64,000 nt of DNA from Nocardioides alkalitolerans DSM 16699 (GTDB lineage: Bacteria > Actinomycetota > Actinomycetes > Propionibacteriales > Nocardioidaceae). Below the pieces are notes generated by a model, which did no database searches, had not been told where the DNA came from, and worked only from the letters and a program-made list of their open reading frames with translations. The position numbers were made by a program, and so were the translations under genes. Positions 55,356-62,764 of the stretch are shown one piece after another. The stretch's first letter is position 1. Every line of letters starts with the position of its first letter. The DNA lies in assembly GCF_000426525.1 (NCBI RefSeq), contig NZ_KE384533.1, positions 412,562 through 476,561 on the forward strand, written 5' to 3'.

Positions 55356-55395
55356 GTGGTTTCGAGACGCTCGCTGGCGCTCGCTCCTCAACCAC
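55356..55395 (+). repeat. 40-bp palindromic extragenic repeat, copy 4
   Basis: The cleanest copy (GTGGTTTCGAGACGCTCGCT ... CTCAACCAC), 12 bases after copy 3. A further half copy (GCGCTCGCTCCTCAACCGCC) follows at 55401-55420, just before the end of the secreted repeat protein gene. Confidence 0.85.
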
Positions 55396-55434
55396 CGAGG
55401 GCGCTCGCTCCTCAACCGCCGAGGACGCCGACCC

Positions 55435-57882
55435 TCAGCGCGCCTTGACCGCCACGGTGACGTTGCGACCCGCGGTGACGGCGTTGCCGGCGTACGCGAT
55501 GGTCAGCTCGTGCCAGCCCGCGGTGAGGCGGACGCTCGTGAGCAGCGTGCCGTTCGCCAGCTGGGCGGTGCCGATGCGGGAGCGGCCGCGGTAGATGGCG
55601 ACCAGTCCGTTGGGCACCACGCCCGTGGCGGTCACGGTGACCCGCAGGTAGACGCGGTCGGCGGTCACGCCCGGGGTGACGGTGACGGTCGGGGTGGCCT
55701 TGGCGACCGGGGCGGTGGGCACGCTCTCGACGACCTTCGTCGTGTGGCCGGTCCGCACGTACGTCGCGCGCACCGTGATCCGGCGGCCCAGGTCGGCGGC
55801 CACGGCCTGGTGGAACCACCGGGTGGCGCCGGGGATGGCGACGCCGTCGCGGTACCACTGCACCGTCGGGCCGGGGCCGCTCGGGACGGCGACGCCGTAC
55901 GCGCCCTCGAGCCGCTGGCCCACCGCGGCGGTGCCGGCGACCCGGGGCACCGGGGTGCTGATGACGCCGGGCGCGACGACCTGGGCGGCGGAGGTGGCCG
56001 TGCCCGGGAGGTGGCCGGAGCGCGTCGCGGTCACGCGGACGGCGACCTCGCGGCCGCTCCACTCGGGCAGCAGCGCGACGGCGGCGTTCGTCGCGCCGGG
56101 CACGGGGGCCCCGCCGACGAGCCACTGGTAGGCGTACGACGACCCGCCCGGGGCCTCCCAGGTGCCCGTGGTCGCCGTGAGGACGGCGCCGACGCGACTG
56201 ACGCCGCGGACCTCCGGCGGGGCGGTGCTGACGAGCTCGGCGCCGCGCTCGCCGTACACGAGGTCGGAGGGGAGCGTCGTGGTCGCGCCGAGCGTGACGG
56301 GGATGGTGGCGTCGCCCACCGAGCGCAGCACGGAGTCGCCGGCGAACCAGGCCGGTCCGTCGTGCTGCGAGGTGAGGTCGACGACGAGGCGGTAGGCGCC
56401 GGTGGTGAGACCGCCGACCACGAACCGGCCGTCGGCGCCGGTGACGCCGCGGCGGGCGACGAGGCTGCCGTCGGCGGTCGAGGCCTCCACCACGGCACCC
56501 ACGAGCGGGGCGCCGTCGGCGTCGAGCACGCGGCCGCCCAGGCGGGCGCCCGTGACGAGGGTGGCGTCGACGCCGGTGGTCGACGAGCCGCCCGTGACCG
56601 CGACGACCGTCGCGGCGGCGGGGCCCGCATGCTCGGCGAGGCCGGCCCAGCGCTGGGCGGCTCGGTCGGTGGTGGCGCCGGCGACGCGGGCGAACTCGAC
56701 GCGGTAGCGGCCGGCGGGCAGACCGTCCACGGCGTACGTGCCGTCGTCGCCGACCTGCAGCGAGCGCACGACCGCGCCCGAGGTGGCGTCGACGAACCGC
56801 ACGTTGCGGGCGCCCTCGTCGGTGCCGGCGCCCGTGACGGTGCCGCTCACCGACCCGCTCGGCACGAGCGCGAGGTCGACGACGACGGTGGCGCCGGAGG
56901 CGAGCGGCACGTCGAGGGCGTCCTCGACCGCGCCGGCGAGGAAGCCGGCGCCGTGCCAGGCCGACGGGTAGCCGACGGGGCCCTCGAACGAGAGCCGGTA
57001 GGTGCCGGGGTCGGCGACCATCGTCCAGGTGCCGTCGGCGCCGGTCGCCGCTCCGGTGACCTGCGTCCACGACTCCGAGGCGGCGTCGTACACGTGGGCC
57101 GCGACCCACACGTCACCGAGCGCGCGGCCCGTCTGGTCGACGACCTTGCCGCGCAGGGTGGGCTTGAGCGCGAGGCGCGCGTCGACGGTCGCCGGGGTGC
57201 TCGTGCGCACCGTCAGCGGCCGGGCGCCCTCCATCGTCGCGGCGCCCGCGCCCCCGTCGTACCACTGCGTGGCGTGCACCGCCGCGCCCCGCTCGTCGTG
57301 GAAGCGCAACAGGTAGGAGCCCGCCGCGAGCCCGAGGCGGTAGGTGCCGTCGGCGCCGGTCTCGCTGACGTCGATCCAGGAGGTCGCCCCGACCTCGTAC
57401 GCCGCGACGACCACGCCCGCGAGCGGGCTGCCGGACGGTCCGGTGACCTTCCCGGTGACCGCGGAGAGGGCGTCGAGCCGCATGTCGATCCGGGTCGTGC
57501 CGCCGGCGGAGACCTCCACCGGCGTGGCGTCGGCCTGCGTGCGGGCGCCGCCGTGGAAGACCGGGGTGTGGCCGGGCGCGTCGAAGCGCACCAGGAACGG
57601 GCCGGGCGTCTCGACGTCGACCCGGTAGGTGCCGTCGCTGCGCGTGAAGTCGTAGGAGAACCACGTGTAGTCGCCGAGCGAGGCGTCGTAGCGCAGCACC
57701 GTGACCTCGACGTCGGCCACCGCACCGCCCGCGCCCGTCACGGTGCCGCTGATCGTGGCGGTGCCGGCGACGGCGCTGCCGGCGGCGACCGCGGGGCCGC
57801 TCGGACCCGTCGCGACGAGGGCGACGAGGAGCAGGCCCACGAGCGCCAGCAGTGCGCGTGAACGGAGGAGGAAGACGGTCAC
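55435..57882 (-). CDS. Secreted protein with carboxypeptidase-regulatory-like and Ig-like repeats
   Basis: 815 residues. Signal peptide at about 1-34 (RSRALLALVGLLLVALVAT, cleavage near AVAAG). Then come about five beta-sandwich repeats of about 90-110 residues with the pattern SGTVTGAGG, DGTYRV and AGSYLLRF, typical of carboxypeptidase-regulatory-like (transthyretin-like) domains. Two Ig-like/RICIN-neighbour type segments follow (YAYQWLVGGAPVPGATN and VQWYRDGVAIPGATRWFHQA), and the end is an Ig-like bacterial surface domain (WHELTIAYAGNAVTAGRNV). No sortase motif or C-terminal helix is seen, so it is probably released or wall-bound non-covalently. It may be an adhesin or extracellular scaffold. 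The function is not known. Confidence 0.82.
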   Translation of the reverse strand: MTVFLLRSRALLALVGLLLVALVATGPSGPAVAAGSAVAGTATISGTVTGAGGAVADVEVTVLRYDASLGDYTWFSYDFTRSDGTYRVDVETPGPFLVRFDAPGHTPVFHGGARTQADATPVEVSAGGTTRIDMRLDALSAVTGKVTGPSGSPLAGVVVAAYEVGATSWIDVSETGADGTYRLGLAAGSYLLRFHDERGAAVHATQWYDGGAGAATMEGARPLTVRTSTPATVDARLALKPTLRGKVVDQTGRALGDVWVAAHVYDAASESWTQVTGAATGADGTWTMVADPGTYRLSFEGPVGYPSAWHGAGFLAGAVEDALDVPLASGATVVVDLALVPSGSVSGTVTGAGTDEGARNVRFVDATSGAVVRSLQVGDDGTYAVDGLPAGRYRVEFARVAGATTDRAAQRWAGLAEHAGPAAATVVAVTGGSSTTGVDATLVTGARLGGRVLDADGAPLVGAVVEASTADGSLVARRGVTGADGRFVVGGLTTGAYRLVVDLTSQHDGPAWFAGDSVLRSVGDATIPVTLGATTTLPSDLVYGERGAELVSTAPPEVRGVSRVGAVLTATTGTWEAPGGSSYAYQWLVGGAPVPGATNAAVALLPEWSGREVAVRVTATRSGHLPGTATSAAQVVAPGVISTPVPRVAGTAAVGQRLEGAYGVAVPSGPGPTVQWYRDGVAIPGATRWFHQAVAADLGRRITVRATYVRTGHTTKVVESVPTAPVAKATPTVTVTPGVTADRVYLRVTVTATGVVPNGLVAIYRGRSRIGTAQLANGTLLTSVRLTAGWHELTIAYAGNAVTAGRNVTVAVKAR

Positions 57883-57940
57883 GAGGGCCCCATCGGCGGG
57901 GTTGAGGGATTCTTGATCGAAACCGCCCGCGCGTCGCGCG

Positions 57941-58537
57941 TCACATCGCCAGGAAGCGCGCCACCATCTGCGCCCCGTGCTCGCTGAGCACCGACTCGGG
58001 GTGGAACTGCACCGCCTCCAGCGGCAGGGTCCGGTGCCGCACGCCCATGACGACGGCCTCTCCGTCAGGCGCGCCCGGCTCCCCCGCGCAGGTCGCCGTC
58101 ACCTCGAGGCAGTCGGGCACCTCGAGCGCGGCCAGCGAGTGGTAGCGCACCGCGGCGAACCCCTGCGGCAGCCCGGCGAAGACCCCGCGCCCGTCGTGCG
58201 CGATCGCGGCCACGTCGCCGTGGGCGGGCGTACGGCGACCGACCCGGCCGCCGTACGTCACCACGAGGCCCTGCAGCCCCAGGCACACGCCGAGCACCGG
58301 ACGGGTGGCGGCCCGCAGCACCTCCCGACCGATGGCGAAGTCGCGCGGGTGCACGGGCGACCCCGGCCCCGGCGAGAGCACCACGTGGGAGTGCGCGAGC
58401 ACCTCGGCCGCCGTCACCGCGTCGTGCTGGACGACCCGGGGCAGCTCGCCGGTCACCTCGGCCACCAGGTGCGCGAGGTTCTGCGTGTAGGAGTCGTGGT
58501 GGTCGACGACCACCACGTCCGGTCGACCCCCGCTCAC
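57941..58537 (-). CDS. pabA: Glutamine amidotransferase, PabA/TrpG type
   Basis: 198 residues, class I glutamine amidotransferase. Start VVVVDHHDSYTQNLAHLVAE, oxyanion strand LSPGPGSPVHP, nucleophile Cys in VLGVCLGLQGL (about residue 85), and His/Glu of the triad in AVQFHPESVLSE (about residue 177). It supplies ammonia from glutamine to a chorismate-using synthase. It is 15 bases downstream of a PhzE-like gene that already contains its own amidotransferase domain, so this free subunit may instead serve the PabB encoded at 50590-51873, which lacks one. The name pabA is by function, not certain. Confidence 0.85.
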   Translation of the reverse strand: MSGGRPDVVVVDHHDSYTQNLAHLVAEVTGELPRVVQHDAVTAAEVLAHSHVVLSPGPGSPVHPRDFAIGREVLRAATRPVLGVCLGLQGLVVTYGGRVGRRTPAHGDVAAIAHDGRGVFAGLPQGFAAVRYHSLAALEVPDCLEVTATCAGEPGAPDGEAVVMGVRHRTLPLEAVQFHPESVLSEHGAQMVARFLAM

Positions 58538-58552
58538 GACCCGCTCACGTGC

Positions 58553-60496
58553 TCACACGAGCAGGTCGCGCACCAGGCGGTGCAGGATCTCGAACCCGTT
58601 CTGCGTCAGGATCGACTCCGCGTGGAACTGCAGGCCCCGGAAGTGCGGGCCCGACACGAGGTGCACGTCGCCCGACTCGGGGTCGGCCTCGACCGTCACG
58701 CCGGCGGGCAGCTGCGCCGTCCGCGCGTCGGCGTCGGTCTCCACCCGGCCCACGAACGTGTTGTAGAAGCCCACCCGCTCGGTGCGGCCGTCGAGGCGCA
58801 CCGGCGACTGCGTGCCCTGGAAGACGATGTCCTTGAACGCCAGCGGGATGCCGAGGTGGGCGCACAGCGTCTGGTGGCCCAGGCACACGGCGAGCAGCGG
58901 CTGACCGGCCGCCATCTGCTCGGCCAGCGCGGCCCGCATCTGGGCGATCTTCGGGTCGTCGCCGTCGCGGGGGTCGCCCGGGCCCGGCCCGATGATGACG
59001 AGGTCGTGGCCGTCGAGCGCGCCCGGCTCCCACGCCTCGTGGCGCACCACCGTGCTCGTCATGCCGAGCACCGCGAGCACGTGGCGCAGCATGTTCACGA
59101 AGTCGTCCTCGCCGTCGAGGATGACGGCGGACCGGCCGGCGAGCTCCGGGTCGGCGTCCTCGCCGGCCTGGTCGGTCAGCCAGAACCCCGAGAGGCGGCG
59201 GTTGCGGGCGGCGAGCGCCAGCAGCACGTCCTCGTCGTTGGTGAGCTCGTGCACGTCGACGGTGCTGCGCGGCGCGGAGGGCACCAGGCCGAAGGCGCTG
59301 AGGATGCCGCCCGCCTTCGCGCGGGTCTCCGCGACCTCGTACGCCGCCTCCGAGTCCCGCACCAGCGTGGCCCCCGCGGTGACGGTGAGGCGCCCGTCGA
59401 GGTCGACGTCCGCCGTACGGATGACGATGGGGCTGTCGACGACCGGCTCGCCCTCGTCGTCGCGGCCGAAGATCGCGAGCGCCGCGCCGTAGTAGCCGCG
59501 GCCGTGCTCCTCGTACTGCTTGATGAGGCGGCAGGCGTTCTCGACCGGGCTGCCGGTGACGGTGGCGGCGTACATCGTGTCGCGCAGCACCTCGCGCACG
59601 TCGCGGGCGGTGCGGCCGGCGAGGAGGTACTCGGTGTGCACGAGGTGGGACATCGGCTTGAGGAACGGGCCGAGCACCTGGCCGCCCTCGTGGCAGATGT
59701 CGCACATCATCTTCAGCTCCTCGTCCACCACCATGAAGAGCTCGTAGATCTCCTTCTCGTCGGCGAGGAAGGTGAGGAGGTCGCGCTTCAGGGTGGCGGC
59801 GTCGACCCCGGCGCCGTCGGCGTCGCGGGGCAGGCGGAAGGTGCCGGAGATCGGGTTCATGCGCACGTCGCCGCCGTGCACGCTGACGTGGCGCTCGGGG
59901 CTGGCGCCCACGAGGTAGCGGTCGCCGGTGAAGAAGAGGAAGGTCCAGTAGGCGCCGCGCTCGCGCTCGAGCAGGCGGCGGTAGACGGTGAGCGCCTTCT
60001 CGGCGCTCCAGTCGGCGACGACCGCGCGGTACTGCCGGCCGACGACGAGGTTCGCGCCCTCGCCCTGGCCGATCTCGTCGCGGATGATCGACTCCACGAC
60101 CTTCGCGTAGTCGTCGTCCTCGCTCTCGAAGCCGCCGCGGTCGACGAAGTCGATCTCCCCGACCGGCAGGGCCTCGACGACCTCGGCCACGGAGAACTCG
60201 AACTCGTCCTCCACGTCGACGACCACGAGCGGCGTGCCGTCGTCGTGCACCTCGAAGCCGCGCTCCGCGATCTGGCGGAACGGCACGGCGACGAGGCGGT
60301 CGCACTGGCGGCCCGGCGCCGGCACCCCGGTCTCGAGCGGGATGTCCGTCAGCGACTCCGCCTCCCAGCGGTGGCCGCCGACCATGCCGACGGTGTCGCG
60401 GTCGCCCGCCCGGGTGGAGCGTCGGATGATCGCCCACGCCTCGTGCCCCTGGAGCGCGGCGAGGGCGTCCTGGACGGTGGTGGCGGCGGCAGTCAT
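58553..60496 (-). CDS. PhzE-like fused anthranilate/ADIC synthase
   Basis: 647 residues, ATG start 8 bases from TAGGCT. The N-terminal chorismate-converting domain (about 1-405) has GDRYLVGASPERHVSV, MNPISGTFRLPRD, MCDICHEGGQVLGPFLKPMS and YAATVTGSPVENACRLIKQY. The C-terminal glutamine amidotransferase domain (about 440-647) has GPGPGDPRDG, LLAVCLGHQTLC and FRGLQFHAES. The fusion and these segments are those of PhzE, which makes 2-amino-2-deoxyisochorismate for phenazines, rather than TrpE. No phenazine genes (phzB, D, F, G) are in the window, so the product may be ADIC or anthranilate for another pathway. Confidence 0.85.
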   Translation of the reverse strand: MTAAATTVQDALAALQGHEAWAIIRRSTRAGDRDTVGMVGGHRWEAESLTDIPLETGVPAPGRQCDRLVAVPFRQIAERGFEVHDDGTPLVVVDVEDEFEFSVAEVVEALPVGEIDFVDRGGFESEDDDYAKVVESIIRDEIGQGEGANLVVGRQYRAVVADWSAEKALTVYRRLLERERGAYWTFLFFTGDRYLVGASPERHVSVHGGDVRMNPISGTFRLPRDADGAGVDAATLKRDLLTFLADEKEIYELFMVVDEELKMMCDICHEGGQVLGPFLKPMSHLVHTEYLLAGRTARDVREVLRDTMYAATVTGSPVENACRLIKQYEEHGRGYYGAALAIFGRDDEGEPVVDSPIVIRTADVDLDGRLTVTAGATLVRDSEAAYEVAETRAKAGGILSAFGLVPSAPRSTVDVHELTNDEDVLLALAARNRRLSGFWLTDQAGEDADPELAGRSAVILDGEDDFVNMLRHVLAVLGMTSTVVRHEAWEPGALDGHDLVIIGPGPGDPRDGDDPKIAQMRAALAEQMAAGQPLLAVCLGHQTLCAHLGIPLAFKDIVFQGTQSPVRLDGRTERVGFYNTFVGRVETDADARTAQLPAGVTVEADPESGDVHLVSGPHFRGLQFHAESILTQNGFEILHRLVRDLLV

Positions 60497-60507
60497 GGCA
60501 CGGGAGC

Positions 60508-61713
60508 CTACTTCTCGCCGGCCCCGTCCCCGCGCCCGTCTCGCCCCTCCCGCGCCCAGCGCGCGAGGTGGTCGACGAAGGCGACGCGGTCCTGGGTCCA
60601 GTTGAAGTGCTCGGCGACGTAGGCGTGGCCCGCCGCGGCCATCGCGCGGGCCCGCTCGGGGTCGTCGACGAGGGCCAGCACGGCGCTCGCCGTGGCGTCG
60701 ACGTCGGCGAAGGGCACCACGACCCCGCCCCCGGAGGCGGCGACGAAGTCGCGCACGGCGGGCAGCGGCGTCGCCACCACCGGCACGCCGTGCGCCAGGT
60801 ACTCCATGTTCTTCGTCGGCAGCGACACCCGGTGGTTGAGCTCGTCGTGCAGCAGCGCGAGCCCGGCGGCCGCCCCGTGGATGGCGGGCAGCGCCTCGTC
60901 GTTCGGCACGAACCCGTGCCACACCAGCCGCCCCGCGTCGTGCTCGGCCTGCAGCGCGGCGCCCGTGGTGCCGTGGGCCGTGCCGAACACCTCGAGCCGC
61001 ACCCGGTCACCGATCGCGCGGGCCAGGCCGACGATCTCCTCGGCCCCGCGGTCGCGGGTGAGGGACCCGACGTACACGACCCGGCGCGAGCTCGGCGGGT
61101 CGACCGTGGCCGGCACGGTCGTCGAGTTCGGTACGACGGGGTGGTCGCCGCGGAAGAGGTCGCGGTAGCCGTGCTCCGCGAGCAGCAGGTGGTGGCGCTT
61201 CTCGGCGCGGCCGAGCAGCCACGTCAGGAAGCCCCCGAGCGGCGCCTTCAGCGGCCCCGGCACCCAGGAGCGGATGTGGACGGTCGCCGGCACGTTCTCG
61301 TGCACGTCCCACACCACCGGCGTGCGCCCGGCGGCGCCCGCGACGAGCAGCAGCTCGGGGTCGTGGATCAGCACCAGGTCGTGGCGGGGGGCGAGGCGTC
61401 GGATCTTCGCCCGCGCGTCGCGCAGGGCGGCGACGCGACGGCGGCCGTAGGCGCGTCGTACGTCGACCGCGGTCACCCCGGCGCGCGGCTCGACCCCGAA
61501 CCCCGAGAACGGCGCCAGGAACGTGACCTCGAAGCCCGCGTCGAGCAGGGCGCCCATCTCGCGGTGGGCGATCCGGGCGTCGCCGGGGTGGTGCACGACG
61601 GTCGCGACGAGCACCGTGAGGCCCGCGCCGGGGCGGTCCCCCGGGGCCGGCTCGGTTTGCTCCGCCGTCGGGGAGGGGACGGTGCTCCCGGGTTCGCCTC
61701 GCTGCGCGCTCAT
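60508..61713 (-). CDS. GT4-type glycosyltransferase
   Basis: 401 residues, ATG start 7 bases from TAGGAT (leaderless). An N-terminal Rossmann half starts after a polar 30-residue extension (LTVLVATVVHHPGDARIAHR), with LIHDPELLLVAG in the middle. The C-terminal donor-binding half has VVYVGSLTRDRGAEEIVGLA and SLPTKNMEYLAHGVPVVATP, where the conserved acidic/E residue region of GT4 is KNMEYLAHGVPV. It uses an activated sugar and is probably involved in surface polysaccharide or glycolipid synthesis. It ends 11 bases before the PhzE-like start and is not obviously linked to it in function. Confidence 0.88.
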   Translation of the reverse strand: MSAQRGEPGSTVPSPTAEQTEPAPGDRPGAGLTVLVATVVHHPGDARIAHREMGALLDAGFEVTFLAPFSGFGVEPRAGVTAVDVRRAYGRRRVAALRDARAKIRRLAPRHDLVLIHDPELLLVAGAAGRTPVVWDVHENVPATVHIRSWVPGPLKAPLGGFLTWLLGRAEKRHHLLLAEHGYRDLFRGDHPVVPNSTTVPATVDPPSSRRVVYVGSLTRDRGAEEIVGLARAIGDRVRLEVFGTAHGTTGAALQAEHDAGRLVWHGFVPNDEALPAIHGAAAGLALLHDELNHRVSLPTKNMEYLAHGVPVVATPLPAVRDFVAASGGGVVVPFADVDATASAVLALVDDPERARAMAAAGHAYVAEHFNWTQDRVAFVDHLARWAREGRDGRGDGAGEK

Positions 61714-61782
61714 CGGGTCGATCCTAGGACCGGCCCGGCCGCCCGACGCCCCGCCGACACCTGAGCGACATCGAGGTCCCCC

Positions 61783-62337
61783 ATGAGCCTGCCGCCCCTG
61801 CCTCCCTCCGCCGGCGGCCAGCCCCCGCAGGGCCCGTACCAGGCTCAGCCGCAGGGTTCGCCCGGTCCTCGCCCCCGTCGTGGCCGCGGGCCGCTGGTGG
61901 CGGCCGGCGTCGCGGTCGCGGTGCTGGCGATCGGGGGCACGGCGTGGGCCGTCGTGGCGACGACCGGCGACGGCGACCCGACCAGCGTCGAGGAGGTCGC
62001 CGAGCAGGCCGTCGACGCGGCCCGCGACCTCGACGTCGACGCCGGCGTGCGGCTGATGTGCGAGACCCCCAGCGCCGACGAGCGCGAGGAGCTGGAGGAC
62101 GCGATCGCCCAGGGCCAGGACTACACGGGCGACGACGACCTCGCGCTCGCCTTCGAGGTCCGCGACGCCGCCGACGGGCCCGAGGGCTCCGTGCGCATCG
62201 ACGTCGAGGGCGACCAGGCCGAGCTGGAGGGCGCGACCATGGAGATCGAGCTCACCGTCGTCCAGGAGGGCGACCGCTCCTGCATCGACGAGGTCGAGAT
62301 CCTCGACGGCACGGCCCCCGACGGCTACGACGACTGA
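61783..62337 (+). CDS. Single-pass membrane protein with small outer domain, unknown function
   Basis: 184 residues. Pro/Gln/Gly-rich cytoplasmic N-terminus (about 1-40), then a basic stretch RPRRGRG and one helix (about 41-62). An outer domain of about 115 residues follows, starting SVEEVAEQAVDAARDLDVDA, with Cys in RLMCETPSA and RSCIDEVEI. The layout recalls the proteins at 28.5-32.8 kb, but the cysteines are about 80 residues apart and the DUF2510 motif is missing, so it is at most a distant relative. It is divergent from the glycosyltransferase, and the small membrane protein follows 16 bases later. Confidence 0.72.
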   Translation: MSLPPLPPSAGGQPPQGPYQAQPQGSPGPRPRRGRGPLVAAGVAVAVLAIGGTAWAVVATTGDGDPTSVEEVAEQAVDAARDLDVDAGVRLMCETPSADEREELEDAIAQGQDYTGDDDLALAFEVRDAADGPEGSVRIDVEGDQAELEGATMEIELTVVQEGDRSCIDEVEILDGTAPDGYDD

Positions 62338-62353
62338 CCCGGCGCGGCGACCC

Positions 62354-62764
62354 GTGAGCGACCGGGCGGGCGACCGGGCGGGCGACTGGGCGACCCGCGC
62401 GCTGCTCGTGCTGACGGCGGCGCCGTTCCTGGCGCTCGTCGTCTCGTTCGGCCTCGGCACGACCCGTCGGCTGGTGAGCCTCCTGCTCGACGCCAACCCC
62501 GTCGTCGGGGTCGCCGCCGTGGTCTGGCTGGGCACGCCGGTGCTGCTGGTCGCGGCCGTGGCCGCGCTGCGTCGTACGCCGTGGCCGCTCGTCGCCACCG
62601 CGACCCTGCACGTCACCGCCCTCGCCGTGCTCGGCGCGCGCTACGGCCACCTGCTGCCGTGGCCTGCGTGGGCGTACGGCGCCGCGACCGCCGCCGTGGC
62701 CGTCGCGGTCGCCGCGCTGGCGGCGGTCAGGACACCGTCGACAGCAGCTGGGTCGCGCGGGTGA
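62354..62764 (+). CDS. Four-helix small membrane protein, unknown function
   Basis: 136 residues, GTG start. After a short repeated polar start (DRAGDRAGDW) there are four hydrophobic helices at about 15-35, 50-68, 76-96 and 103-124. No family recognised. The 3' end overlaps the convergent helicase gene by 38 bases, so its last dozen residues are encoded antisense to the helicase C-terminus. It may be co-transcribed with the gene ending at 62337. The coding call rests on composition and codon pattern and is moderate. Confidence 0.6.
   Translation: MSDRAGDRAGDWATRALLVLTAAPFLALVVSFGLGTTRRLVSLLLDANPVVGVAAVVWLGTPVLLVAAVAALRRTPWPLVATATLHVTALAVLGARYGHLLPWPAWAYGAATAAVAVAVAALAAVRTPSTAAGSRG

Noticed and set aside
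54131..55420. CRISPR array
   Set aside because: The repeats are irregularly spaced, palindromic over 40 bp and partly truncated, with a gene between clusters and no regular unique spacers or cas genes.
58553..60496. A phenazine biosynthesis cluster
   Set aside because: Only a PhzE-like gene is present. No phzA/B, phzD, phzF, phzG or modifying genes are seen within the window.
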